This document shows, piece by piece, positions 11,301-23,031 of a stretch of 64,000 nt of DNA. Positions within the stretch are counted from its first letter, which is position 1. Every line of letters begins with the position of its first letter. Source of the DNA: Trichosphaerium sp. ATCC 40318. Taxonomy: Eukaryota > Discosea > Flabellinia > Trichosidae. The translations under genes and the position numbers were made by a program. The notes under the pieces were generated by a model that did no database searches, had not been told where the DNA came from, and saw only the letters and a program-made list of their open reading frames with translations. The stretch covers positions 62,001-126,000 of the forward strand of contig JALMLS010000165.1 in the NCBI GenBank assembly GCA_038496445.1, in the 5' to 3' direction.

Positions 11301-13526
11301 GAAACCCCCACGTGATAAAAAGAGAAAGACTAAAACGGGAGAACGCAAGAAAAAGTCAGAAACAAAGACAGAAGACGCTGTTTCCTCTAGTAAACCAAAA
11401 AAGACACGATCAAAGGGTTCAAAGAGTAAGACGTCATCAACAAAGGAAGAACAAGAAGATGGTGCTGGTGATGTTAAAAAATCAGTAAAGAAGAGTAGAA
11501 AGGGTACAAAAGCCAAAAAGAGTGGATCTACTAGTACGTTTTTTTTTGGATAGACTTGTTGTGACGAGTCAAAGAGTTTATTTTTGTTCCAAGAAAAAAG
11601 AAAACCAAAGAAAGAAAAAACTGAGAAACCAAAGACCGAAAAAGAGGATCTAGGTGCTGGAGAAAAACCTAAAGAACCCGAGGAACCTGAATTTGATGCT
11701 AAACAAGTTGAAAGAGGTATAGTAATTTAGAATCATTTGAAATGATCTTTTTTTTCTTATTTTTTTTTCAAGTCAAGAAAGAAATGAAGAGGAAGTTAAT
11801 CGCTGATGAAATACTCACAACTGAAGAGTCTTATGTTAAAGGTATTGGTAGACTTGTTAAGGTATGTTAATACGTTGGTTTTATTTCAATATGACTTACA
11901 CGTGTTTTCAGAAATTCAAGAATCCTCTTCAAGCAGCTTGTTCTCAACATAATCCTTTTATAACACAAGCTGATGTCAGGCGTATTTTCTCTGATATTGA
12001 GACGATTTATTCGGTTAATATGGTACTGAGGTTTCTTATGAGTATACTAAGTACTTATGATTATGATAGATGCTTTTGAGTCAGTTGAAGGACAAATTAC
12101 GTGCTTGGTCACCGTATGTTTTTTTTCTTCGTTTTTTCTTTTTTGGGTTCAGTGGTGCTCACCTTGAATTCTTTTTAGGAAACAAACACTCTCTGATGTT
12201 TTCTTATACATGGTACGCATCAATTAAAATGATATTTATTAACTGTTTGTTTTAGGCGGAGTTTCTTAAAACATACAGGTTTGGAATACTTTTTTTTACT
12301 CTCACAAATGGTTGTTTCTTGCTAACTTTTATCTGCCTTACAGTACTTACATTAACAACTACGAGCAATCACAATATGCTCTTGCGTCTTGTAAGAAAAA
12401 CAAGAGGTTCATGTCTTTCTTAGAGGTACTATAAGGAAGCAAAACATCAAGCAATCTTTTTGGTTCTAACATTTTGTTAAAAAATAGGATGCTCAAGCTG
12501 ATCCCACATTAAATCACATGGATATTTACTCCTTCCTTATTTTGCCTATTCAACGTGTTCCGTACGTTCCTTTTCCCCCAATGGTATTTTTTTTGTTACA
12601 ACGCTTATATTCCTTATAGCCGTTATGAGATGTTATTGGGTGTATGTCAAAGGCTTGAATATATTTTTTATTTTCTATTTTTTTTCCATTTTTTGTCGAT
12701 TTTACATCATCTATGGAGGAGAGCCACCTTAAAATTTGGTGTTGTTTGTTGGTTTGTAAACAAGTTGTACTTTTAGTTGTTTTTGTTGAAATATTAAAGT
12801 GTGGTGTATCTGGATCTTCATAGAAAATTGGTTTTCTGACTTTTTTTTTCCTAGGCTCTTTTGAAAGCGACAATGGATGATCACCCTGATTACACACCAC
12901 TTGCAAAAGCAAAAGATAAGATATTAGGAGTCAATGTTTTTTTGAACGATCAAGCACGTGACTTTTTGAATTAAATCTACTATTTTCTTTAGCTATTAAT
13001 ACGTTTTGTTAGAAACGTGGTGCTGAAGAGAGAAAAGAGATGTTTAGTCATTTACAACATTATGTTGGCGACTTAGAAGTACTCATGGCTCCTCATAGAA
13101 AGCTGCATGTTGTAGAAAATGTAACTATTAATGCACAGAGGAAAAAGGCAGAAGGACGTGGTATGATCTTCGTTTCTTTATTTTTTTTGTTTTTTTTTTT
13201 GGTACCATCAAAGAGCTAAGTTTTTCGGTGTTAGTGTGGGTATTCAATGACATTGCAATGTTTACAAAGACAAAGCAAGGAAGGAAGAAGGTAGTGCATG
13301 ATAAATTCTGGATGTCAAATAAGCATCAAGATATTAAACACCTTGCAAAGACAAAGGACAACGAAATATTGGTACTTAATTACATTGATAAGTCATTGTT
13401 TTTGTTTTTACTGACTCCTAAATTTAGATCACCTATGATAAAGAGTCTAAGCTTGTATTCAAAGAACCAGAAGTAAGAGAGAAGATATATAAACAATTAT
13501 TCTCTGTTCTACCAAAGCCATCTTAA
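8341..13526 (+). CDS. ARM-repeat RhoGEF (ARM, K/E/P-rich linker, DH, PH)
   Basis: One long spliced gene from ATG 8341 (MSDPDAEIDKLFSNVF) to stop 13524-13526, about 20 exons. Its N-terminal half is armadillo-like helical repeats (for example DVAFNTLKLLTNHLRP and LEVTALRVLVNLSLS). The exon join at 10879/10967 reads NLSVAYYVDTDINQEL in frame, so the parts belong together. Then comes a linker of about 200 residues rich in K, E and P (11100-11720). The DH domain begins KRKLIADEILTTEESYVKGI near 11790 and runs to about 13160; a PH-like domain (VFNDIAMFTKTKQGRKKV) ends the protein. DH-PH proteins load Rho GTPases with GTP; ARM repeats bind proteins. A Rho-like GTPase lies at 39.7 kb in this window, but no link is shown. 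Confidence 0.8.
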
Positions 13527-14176
13527 CGAGAACATAACAAACAATGTTAATAACTGTAGCTAGAAAAAAACTAAACAATTTCAAAACTTGACGGGATACT
13601 TGCTCCACAATGTGTATGCAAAGTTGTACTTGTGTAAAGTTATTGGTGAGACATCTCGGAATAAACTAAAGGCTTCAAAAAAAACCTCTTACGCATCTTT
13701 AATCTATTGTTCTCTGGTCTTTGCAAGAATGGGATCAACAAGGAAAAAAGTCTGTGATACAAGTATTTAGCTTGATACTGTCTAATATAAAAATAACTAT
13801 TGGAGAAACGTTTAGAAAAACCACGAGCTGAGAGTTCAGTTTGTTTTACTAATCGTAGACCCTATTTCATTCAGTATACCATGCGTGTCTCTGGTAACAA
13901 AGGTATTAATCTCATTACAGGTTTTATGTACATTTATACTAAATTGAGCTCGGCTTTCTAGTGAAACGAACAAACAAGGAGCTTCAATACAGGAGTTTGT
14001 CGTACTACATGAGATTTGTTGAAATTTATGGCTAACCAACCTCACACTAATGTTATATGTATGATACTAAAACCTTGATACTGTAAAACAACTTCAAATA
14101 AAATGTATAAAAACCATGAAAAAGGAGCTACAATACTTGTAACTTTATTTATTGGATTTTGTTTAGAAATCTCACT
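13527..14176. other. Intergenic, no convincing gene
   Basis: This is the space between the converging RhoGEF and secreted-protein genes. Open frames at 13588-13770 (+) and 13836-14045 (-) have no recognisable motif and no splice context. I see nothing else. Confidence 0.4.
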
Positions 14177-15296
14177 TCAATTAGACACATCACAATCAGA
14201 TGGTACCTAAAGAAACTCGTTTAGCATTGGGTTGTGTACTTTTGTTTAGTGATTAGGTACCTCAAATGTTGCCGCAGTTGGTGGTTCAAGATACTCTATC
14301 GCAGTGTACAGTGTACCTGGTTGAAATTTACCGTTTTCTTGCACAGCTTTGTCCATGCTGAATATTTTTGTCTGGTCAAATGATACAGTAATCGTTGTGG
14401 TGACATTGTCCTGAGAACAAGTTTCTTTCCACTCTGACCAAACCTATAATCACGTGACTTAGTTAATAAAATACTAAGCTTAAAAGAGTAGTACTCTTTT
14501 CCATTCGCAGCCAGAATCAGTTTTTACAGGTTCAAAGTCAGTTTTACAGTCATTGCCGGAAACAATCCAGCTGTATGAAGTTCTCTATGAATAAAGAAAT
14601 AAGAAAAAGTGTATACACTCAAGATACAATGATTTTCGCTCCGTTACTGACCTACAAGCGATTGGGAATTGACCGGATTTTATGTTACTTTTTAGTATCA
14701 ATTTTCAGACAACGTATCATACATACCCCACTATGGCACTTATACATACCCGTACCCATAGTGTTCAAGAGAATAGAGAGTGTATGACAGTCATGAAAAT
14801 TTGAGATTTGAAACACGTGGTGTAAAATCTGAGTCAATTCCCTTGACAACAATTGCAAAGTACTCCCTTTTTTTTTCGGAATCAACAACAAGAGCAGGTC
14901 GTGGAGATTTTTTGTTCGAAATTGGTTTTACAACACGTACGTTTGAAGGTGTTTCGACGAGGAGTTTTTTGTGCACTGTGTCGTCGCCTTTAATGGAATA
15001 CTCGATGAGCTGGAAAAAGAAACAAGTTAGACGCATTTTAGACTCATTTTAAAAGAGATTATGCCTTCGCGGCGCGAAAGAAGCTTGTGTATACAACGTA
15101 CGTATTGGAAATCATCTTCAGCAGCAGCTACATACGCCATTGTGCCGGAGAAGCCTGGCGGTGGGTTTATACCATTGGAGTATGCTGTAAACTGGAACTG
15201 AATGCTTTTTGTCTCCGGTGTAGGAGGAATAGGAACAGGGTACAGATTCTGAGCGATTGATAGAGCTACAAAAGTGAGAGTGAGGAGAAGCTTCAT
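14177..15296 (-). CDS. Small secreted protein, family copy 1
   Basis: ATG at 15296 starts a signal peptide (MKLLLTLTFVALSIAQ). Five introns lead to a last exon reading VPSDCDVSN and a stop at 14177-14179, about 190 residues. Exon order and ends match the + strand gene at 37559-38463: the signal peptide with SIQFQF..SGTMAYV, an exon ending SN, an RTSYS exon carrying two Cys, a W-S-E-W exon, and the terminal VPSDC. The family has conserved Cys and Trp, looks extracellular and is unknown to me. The third intron is long (about 14588-14938) and stays partly open in one frame. Inferred role: secreted factor or cell-surface component. Confidence 0.75.
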
Positions 15297-16150
15297 TGTT
15301 CGTTGTTGTTTTTGCTTAAAAGGTGAGTTATTTGGGCGAAAAAGGAAATACGCAATTGCCTAATATGGAAACTATTTTTTAAACTCTAAATAACAACCTT
15401 CCAGCAAGTCAAAACATACGCAAACGTGGAATCACAAGCTAATTGTAGCATCAGCTACATTGACAACAAATTTAGGAATGTAGTGGAGCTGGTAGTAGGT
15501 CCTTCACTAGCCAGCATCAATAACAACATACCATCGTCTCTTGGGAGTAGGTAAATAGCTTTTGTGTTGCACAAGAATAGTGAAAAAAACAAGAAGTATG
15601 GCTGTCACCAAATTTGTCAGTTTGAGATTCTTATAATTACAAGAGTTGCGGTGCACAAGTTGTATTTCAAACAAGACAAAGTAAGTGCAAAAATCTGCCC
15701 AGCTGAACTGGTTTAGGCTTTTTGCGAAATACTTAACCAATTCATGAATTAGCGTTAAATTTCTGATATTGAGAAACTTGTAAGTTTAGGTATATTTTAT
15801 CGGTAGATGGTGGGTATGTCACAACCGATATCGTCTGTTTGTGGATCTTCAGAAGCTAGTATTTGTGGCAAGATGCCTAATAGAGAATGTACTGAAAGAT
15901 TGGTTGTAACATCTACAACATGTCGAGCAGTTTAGGTACAAGTTGCTATGCCAGACGGTCCGAACAATAAATACTATAGCACAACAGACTTGTACTCCAC
16001 TGTACATTTATGTACATTTACGCACGTGTCTCGCACGGAAGTTCGCAGAACTCAATTGAATTCTTCCTTAGTAATGTACTTAACCTAACTAGTCTCAAGA
16101 CTTCAAATTACAATAGGTTCTTTACAGATATCAAATATATTTGTTTTATT
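15297..16150. other. Intergenic, possible orphan exons only
   Basis: The interval between the divergent secreted-protein and GST genes. A + frame near 15405-15545 (SISYIDNKFRNVVELVVGPS) and one near 15808-15935 look mildly protein-like, and a minus frame at 15507-15740 carries a hydrophobic run. None shows a start plus splice sites that I could connect. Confidence 0.3.
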
Positions 16151-17030
16151 ATGACGAGTGTTGGACTTACTTTATACGGCCGTAAAACATCTTCAAACGT
16201 CCATAAAGTGCTTTGGGTAACAATCTAAACATCAGAAGAAAAGTCAACTGACATTGCTGTTTAAAAAGGTTCTCAAAGAGCTCAGAGTAGATTATAAACG
16301 CGTCGAAGCTGGTAAGAATAATGAATTAAACAAAGATAACCCAAAATACCTCTCAATGAACCCAAATGGCACTGTTCCAACAATAGACGATGGTGGGTTC
16401 TTGTTGTGGGAGTCTAACACGATTGTACGGTATTTAGCTCGTAAATATCAAAAAGAAGCTCAACTGTACCCACTTGATGCCAAGGATGCCGCTACAGTCG
16501 AAAAGTGGATGGATTGGTACAATAAAATACAGTATAAGTCTTTGAGTCTTATTTTCTTTCCCTCAAGGCATTTCGCGTTTCAAAGCATGTTGGCACCTCT
16601 ATTTAGGCATTTTTCACGCGTTCCAAAGGAAGCAAGGTATTGCTTTCGTAGTTATTTCGTTTAGTCATTGTTAAGAATTATTTGAGAATTACAATAAGCT
16701 CAATATAATTTTACTTTAGGGACCAAGCTCTCATCGCCACTCACACTGAAAATGTCAATAAGGTGCTTGTTATACTCGAAGGTACTTGCATACTACTATA
16801 AACACTCTTACTAATTAATATCTTCAGGTTGTCTTGCAAAACAAAAAAGTGATTTTCTAGCTGGGAATGACTTTACCGTTGCTGATATACCACTCGGTGT
16901 TTTGGTACACAGGTATTTCAGTATCAGTATTAAAAGACCATCTATGCCGCATGTGGAGGCATGGTATGGTCGTCTAACCAAGAGATCGGCGTACAAAGAA
17001 GTTGTGATGAGTATGAAAATGCCTCAGTGA
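16151..17030 (+). CDS. Glutathione S-transferase
   Basis: ATG 16151 (MTSVGLTLYGRKTSSNVHKV), four introns, stop at 17028-17030, about 210 residues, the usual GST length. The N-terminal thioredoxin-like half has the cis-Pro glutathione motif MNPNGTVPTIDDGGFLLWES followed by NTIVRYLARKY. The helical half has EKWMDWYNKIQ and the N-capping motif LAGNDFTVADIPLGVLVHRY. GSTs conjugate glutathione to electrophiles in the cytosol. The pattern is that of a bacterial/theta-like soluble GST. The catalytic residue is probably the Ser or Tyr within LYGRKTSSNVH, but I cannot tell which. No neighbouring gene suggests a pathway. Confidence 0.92.
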
Positions 17031-17316
17031 AAAAATAAAAGTAACCGATTTTCGAGTCTGTTGTTACAGTTTTGGGGGAATGGTGACTAGCAAGTTATCA
17101 ATATTCAGACATACGTGGGTTGTGGGTTCTTTATTGTTTGGTTTGTGCTTCTCGCCATGTTGTTGTAAGCTAAGTTGTTGATTTATCACTAGAAACTATC
17201 GTTGACTTAGACAGAGAAAACAAATAACAGTCACGAAAATTCTTGTGTGCTCCTAAATACAATACTATTACCCTAATTACTACCATAAACGATATACCCA
17301 CCCTTTGAAGTATTAA

Positions 17317-17901
17317 ATGAAGCACCTAACGAGCGATGAAGACAAATACTCTTTAAAATCAGAGCCTTTGTGTCTATTACACCTTCCAGTTGAGATACAC
17401 CTAGATATTATCGATTTGGATGCATCAGTTTATAAACTATGGCCAATACTTTCAAAGTACACAGCAATAACAACACGGTATGATAGTGAGATGAAACAAC
17501 ATGGAAAATGGGGCAGTAAAGAATTTTTTTGTTGGCAAAAGATTTGGAAACATGGTGAGCTACATACAATGTACAAGTGGTATGAAACAGGCCAATTATG
17601 GGAACAGCATAATTACATCAATGGTATACTACATGGAGAGTACAATTCATGGTATAGCAACGGTCAAATGAACGAGCAATGTAATTACATTAATGGTGAA
17701 CTACATGGAGAGTACAAGTGCTGGTTTTGGGATGGTCAATTAGCGAAGAAGTGTTATTATAATAACGGTGAACCTCATGGAGAACTCAAGACTTGGCATG
17801 ACAACGGGCAGTTGTTTGAGCAATGTAGATACATCAATGGGAAGCTCAAAGGAGTGTACAAGTGCTGGTATGATAATGGACAAATGTTGGAGCTGTATTA
17901 A
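17317..17901 (+). CDS. F-box-like protein with YwqK/MORN-type repeats, copy 1
   Basis: Single exon of 194 residues. An F-box-like N-terminus (HLPVEIHLDIIDLDASVYKL then WPILSKYTAITTRYDSEM) precedes five tandem repeats of about 22 residues with core C-x-Y-I-N-G-x-L-H-G-E-Y-K-x-W. Two paralogs lie at 38885 and 58941. The repeats match the MORN-variant/YwqK type; from memory, F-box plus such repeats is common in marseilleviruses and some amoebae. The stop at 17899-17901 looks secondary: an extra A in the repeat that should read ELYYIN creates TAA, and degraded repeats continue downstream. Absence of introns here contrasts with most neighbours. Function unknown; a ubiquitin-ligase adaptor is an inference. 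Confidence 0.8.
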   Translation: MKHLTSDEDKYSLKSEPLCLLHLPVEIHLDIIDLDASVYKLWPILSKYTAITTRYDSEMKQHGKWGSKEFFCWQKIWKHGELHTMYKWYETGQLWEQHNYINGILHGEYNSWYSNGQMNEQCNYINGELHGEYKCWFWDGQLAKKCYYNNGEPHGELKTWHDNGQLFEQCRYINGKLKGVYKCWYDNGQMLELY

Positions 17902-18025
17902 CATCAATGATAAGAGATGGAGAATGAGGCAATGATGGAGTAGAAATATAGTTTCATAAATGACAAACAATAATCGGCAGTATAAAAAGTGGTTTAGAAA
18001 TGGACAATTACAACCCAAACATTTT
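17902..18025 (+). pseudogene. Decayed repeat tail of the F-box/YwqK gene
   Basis: After the stop, the other frames still show fragments of the same repeat, such as YYINDKRW, SFINDKQ and KKWFRNGQL, interrupted by shifts and stops. This indicates that the upstream gene was once longer and was shortened by a frameshift. Confidence 0.55.
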
Positions 18026-18269
18026 TTGATTATAACATGTTCAAGCGTCTAAAAAAACTCTTGTTCATATCAGATTAGATTTGGAATACTTTAAGTTACA
18101 ACAACTTAAGTATAAAGCCATAACCTTTATACAGGTGCTACCTAAAGTCATTATAACTAAACACTGTATATTATCACGTGACTTTACTCATCGAATAACT
18201 TTAAGCCAAAAAAGAGAGCATAAACTACTACAGTGCCTGAATAACATTTCTTCCGCAGATACCAAAAAA

Positions 18270-19811
18270 ATGAATATTGCTGTCCTTTCCGTAGAACAGG
18301 TTCTAACATACTATCGCAATGCTCATAAAGAAGCCATTGAAATAATTTTAAAAGTAAAGCGCCCAGCGTTCCTAGAACACATAGAAAGACTCGTAAGAAC
18401 TGTGAATTCAAGCCTTTTACAACAACTCAGACAAGCTCTTGAATGCCACATGGAGCCAAAAGATGACTATTTAACACAATTGACACGCTGTGAACGCACA
18501 GAGTACGTTCAATGTTAAGCTGATCATTTCTTATACTAACTTGTTGAGTAAAAAGCAAACACGTGATACCTAAGGAACTGAACATTCCTAATTTTCCTCC
18601 AGAGGTTACTTCAAACATTCTAAATTGTCTTTACGGCCAGGATAGATTCTCAGTAGCTCAGTCATGTCATCTTATGTCTGATATTATTCACGATATTGTT
18701 GGGTACAGCACAGTTTATATTTCGTCTGTACAGGACCTTGTAAGGATTAGCCAATACAAAGGCGTCATGAAAAATTCTATGGTTGTCATATGTGAGATGG
18801 AAGATTCTTTCTATTCATTACTAAGTGGCTGCTGCAGAATCAATGCAAGGTCCAAAAAGGGATCTTTTGTAACTGACAATGATCTTAAACAGCTTGCAGG
18901 AGTTCATTCTATTGACCTCCAAGGACAAACTTCACTAACTGATAAAGGAATCAAAGCGTTGGCAGATATTCATACTATTAATTTAAAATTTTGTAGGCAA
19001 CTTTCTGATGAAGGGATTAAAGCATTGGCTGGAGTGCATAAAATTAACTTGAACTGTACCTCAGTCACAGATAAATCTATAAGAGAGCTGGTTGGTGTAT
19101 GCAGTATAGACTTATCCAAAACTGCAATTACAGACGCTGGTATTAAAGCTCTTAAAGGTGTGCATACAATTAATTTGTCTCACTGCAGTCACCAACAAAG
19201 GTGTCAAAGAACTCAAAGGTGTTCACACTATCAATTTGGCAAACACTAAAGTTACAGATGAAGCTATACTATCACTCAAAGGCGTTCATAGCATTGACCT
19301 TTCTCATACTTCAGTCACTGATGAAGGCATCAAGGCATTGGCTGGTGTTCATACTGTTTCACTATCGCATACTTATATAACTGACAAGGAGGTATATATT
19401 TGAAAGGAATCCATACCATTAACCTATCTAAAACGCTTATTACAGATGCTAGTCTCAAGGCACTAGCTGGAGTTCATTCAATTAATCTTTATCACACTTC
19501 AGTCACAAATGAAGGAATTAAAGCACTCAGAGGCGTTCATACTAATTTTCTTAGCAACCCTCAGTCACAGATGAAGGGGTTAAAGCTCTTAAAGTTGCGT
19601 TCATAGTATTTACCTTTCCAATACTTCAATAACTGATGAAGGTATCAAAGCGCTAAAAGGTGTACATACTATTTACCTTTCTAATACTTCAGTTACTGAT
19701 GAGGGTATACAAGAACTTGATAGTGTTCATACCATATCATTGCATAACTCTCTAGTCACAGACAAATGCATCAAAGAACTCAAAACTAGAACTAACATTG
19801 TTTTTATATAG
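18270..19811 (+). pseudogene. Decayed F-box/leucine-rich-repeat gene
   Basis: A likely start at 18270 (MNIAVLSVEQVLTYYRNAHK) joins through a GTACGT..AG intron (18500-18550) to an F-box, IPNFPPEVTSNILNCLYGQD then RFSVAQSCHLMSDIIHD. About 15 tandem 23-residue repeats follow, with core SVTDEGIKALAGVHTINLSH. The repeat array changes frame at about 19185 (apparent 2-nt loss in SHTAVT), near 19395, near 19550 and near 19597. Each new frame resumes the same repeat, ending at 19809-19811. Such F-box/LRR proteins bind ubiquitination targets; from memory, GVHTL-type repeats also occur in giant viruses. Several independent frameshifts argue for a pseudogene rather than one sequencing error. Confidence 0.75.
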
Positions 19812-20317
19812 TTGTACAGTTTAGAATGTTTAGCTAACGAAACATACACAAAGAGCAGTATGGTATTGTACAAATGTTTATTTCCCTTAATCTTATCATC
19901 TGCTGCAGTACTTTTTATTCTAGTGTTTATTTTACATGTACTTAACATCTATTAAGTGAAAAGCTAAGTTTAGTCAAGGCACAAAATGTTGCAAACAAGT
20001 GCCTCGTACAAGTTCTCCTCGTGTAGCCAATATAGGGTTTCGCTTGCCAAGCGCGCCATATACCACATGTGTTATACCGCGAAATTTTCTTTGTACCAAC
20101 AGAATAACTGAGAAGGAACAGCAAGCCCAACAAAAAAAACCGCAAGCCTGTCCACCAAACAGAAAGTAGAAGACTTAAACTGGCTTAACATTCCTGCTCA
20201 ATTATGCCATGTACTAAACAGCCTGTAGGCTTGGTACTTTTGCTCAATGTATAGTAGTAGCCATCGCTTGATGAGCTCCCATCAAAATACCATCTGAAAT
20301 ACTTGTTAGCAATTTAT
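19812..20317. other. Intergenic, nothing supported
   Basis: Minus-strand open frames at 19727-19948 and 19942-20145 have no ATG in good context and no family resemblance. This is 3' flank of the LRR pseudogene and of the nuclease-like gene. Confidence 0.4.
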
Positions 20318-22930
20318 CTAAATTTTACGGATGGTACCATCATTAGTGCCCAATCTTTTCATGTCCCCATTTGAGTTTTGATTTCTTATGAGTGTTTTAA
20401 TAGACTCTATATCTCCAGGAACCCACCAGTATGGAACATTCACTAACTTAATCCCTAGAGCATATAAGATAAGTAACACGCACGTCAGTTTAAAGAAAAA
20501 AAAAACCCAAACAATCTCACCTGTTTCATTGCATAGTTGCGCTTTTTCAGCATCCAGGTACTGCACCATGGCAGTAGGTGATTGTGGTACTACTGTGTAA
20601 TAGTGATTTTCTCCTATGATGTAATGTTATCGCTAGCTGTTGCGTTTTAAATAATCTACCTTGGTATTCGATAGCAAGATTTTCTTCAACAACGTAAACA
20701 TCAACATTGACGATAACACCAGTAGAAAATCTACAACCAATTGGATGTTCTTCTCTTACAACGGAATTCGGATATATAGTTTTTACAGCGAGCTTAAGTG
20801 ATCTAAAAAAGTTGATGAGACTCAAAAACTTAACAACATTCCGGAACACTTGTTGCATTTTATAAGCTTTTGGCTGAACCATAGACTTCAATACGCTTTA
20901 ACAAATAAAACTAGACTAAAATATACGTTCATGAAAAACAAAAAGAAGTTCTTATCCTATAGGTATAAGGAAGGAAGAAAAATCGAAGAAAAAATACATC
21001 AAAGCTAACCTTTGTTTTGCCTTTTTGGAATAAAAAGCAAACTTGTTCCAATCCCAGTTATAGTTACTATCTAGAAGTGATAATACTCTAGGAAAATACG
21101 AAACAAAACCGGGTCCAGAATGACGGGATATTTGATCAAAAGAGACACGGTACCTGAATGTCAAAAAGTTAGTTGAAAAAAAAAGTTACACGTGAACGAA
21201 TTTACCAGCTTTCAAGATTTTCTAATTTTAGTTCCTTTGTAATCTTACTTAGGTACAATCGTTGATTTCCCTCATTCGCCCAGTACCCCATAGGAACTTT
21301 CTTTTTTACTTCGAAATACCAGTTGTGATCTGTATAGACATGTTTGAGCATCTTGCCAATAGAACCATGACTAAAATAACAAAAAATTAGGAGTTCCACA
21401 AAAGTAACCACCACGTTCATAGATAAACAAATATTTGAACTGAAACAATACAACATCGCTTATTTAACTATGTAGGGAGTATACCAACAATAGCGTAAAC
21501 GATGCACGTGTTTTCTAAAGTTATCCAGGTTTTTTTTTGGTACGTACTAAAAAAGCATGCTTTGTGCTCCTTTTGAACAAAACGTATCCCAACCAACATT
21601 ATACCACCCATCTAGGTCTTTAATACCAAGTTTCTGTCCAATTCGATCAAGTTTATCTCTTTCATTAGATCTATAGGTCCAATATCCATTCGGTTTTATC
21701 CTACACTTGTTTTTAATATTCAAACAACTCAAAGATTCCAGTACGATTTTGAGCCACGAAATACACGATTTGGTTTCCTCCTTTTTTTGAATAAACTCCC
21801 TGAAGGAGGTTCAGGTCTTGGAGTAAAACTGCGCCTACAGGAAGATATTAGTTTCAATAGAACAACTTCATTGTTTTTTTTCTTTCGCACCTTGTAGGCA
21901 CTTTTGTATCAATCCAAGTTGGCCAATTGTACTTTGGGTAAACAGCATCGAGAGCATAAAATAGACTTCCATACCTTAAATGTTGTTATTATGATTTTAA
22001 AGCAAACAATAAAAGCCGTATCAAGTTGGAAATAGTAAGAAAAAAATAGGAATTCTTACTCAGGTAAAAGTGTTTGAAGAGAAAATATTGTTTATGTATT
22101 TTTTAAAGAAACAATTTTCTTAATATGGCTGCAAGTAAATATACGTACTTTTTTACTACTTTTTTGAAGTCGTTCGTGTCAATAAACTCATCGTTATCAA
22201 ACAGCAACCACTCGTGCATTGTTTTAATATCTTCTCTTTGACCAACAATATCGAATAACTTCCGTTGATGTGTAACAAGCTCCCAATGATGCTTTGGTAG
22301 CTTCCTAACTCAAAAAGCTTAGAATCAACTGACACATCTTTCGTTTTTTCTTTCTTAGTGCCAACACGTACCTTAGTTCTTCTGGCATCCATTCAAAATG
22401 AGGATATGATTCCCTTAATACCTTAGATATCGACCCATTTGTCCTTCATAAACACATAAGGCATTAGGGGCGAGTTAAGAAAAAAGGAAAGTAAAAATCT
22501 GGTTATGTACTTTTTTAACGCACGTGCTCCACCGTGGTCTATTAAATCAGCTGTAGTAATACCATACCAATCATTTAGATACTTGAGGCCAAGAGACTCG
22601 CCAGCGTTATCGAGTTGATCTCTAACACTCGTTTTAAGGCGTCTACGTTGTTTTTAGCCGTTTTTTGGTTTGTAGTAATAGTGTACCGTCTGTTTGTTGT
22701 ATAAACTCGTTTAGGGGGCTCTTTTGAGCGCAGACGTGCTGTTGTAACAATAAATACGCGGTTTGATCCATACTTCATCGTTTTTTGATTATTTATAGGT
22801 AAGGATACTCTATTACGCGCCCAGGCACGACTAACAGGCGTTTTATCGCTTAAGCTTTGCACAATTCGTTCGTTGCTACGTTACCGCTTTGAAACTCACC
22901 AGCAGTAGCCAACTCGTTCAGCTTTACCAT
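20318..22930 (-). CDS. Repeat-module protein with C-terminal PD-(D/E)XK-type nuclease-like domain (copy A)
   Basis: From an ATG near 22930 through roughly a dozen exons to stop 20318-20320. The body holds four to five modules of 65-75 residues, each with a DWYGI/WYRVS motif (YLNDWYGITTADLIDHGG; WYRVSFDQISRHSGPG), a YPxxxW motif (VYPKYNWPTW; YTDHNWYFEV) and GYWANEGNQRLYL. The C-terminus has VNVDVYVVEENLAIEYQGEN, then HYY, then LCNETGIKLVNVPYWWVPGD. D..E-Y-Q with HY and IxVPYWW resembles the Vsr/DUF559/RAP-like PD-(D/E)XK nuclease superfamily. From memory, the same architecture occurs unannotated in Mucoromycota, oomycetes and algae. The N-terminus is basic and could be an organelle targeting signal. 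Paralog at 26.3-29.5 kb. Substrate and role unknown. Confidence 0.7.
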
Positions 22931-23031
22931 ATTTCACTATAATAAACTGTAACCGTTTGACTTGCGAACACCAAACAAGGCTTTATTTCTCAGTTTATGT
23001 ACAATTTGATTTATTTTTTTTCCACAGTATT

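Noticed and set aside
11025-11516. Minus-strand 163-codon hydrophobic ORF
   Set aside because: Antisense shadow of the K/E/P-rich linker of the RhoGEF; reverse complement of AAG/GAA codons gives F/L/S.
12550-12912. 120-codon minus ORF
   Set aside because: Antisense to exons and introns of the RhoGEF DH domain, no motif.
19942-20145. Minus frame containing a YIGYTRRT string that hints at GIY-YIG nucleases
   Set aside because: No ATG, no GIY motif at the right distance, and too short; a chance match.
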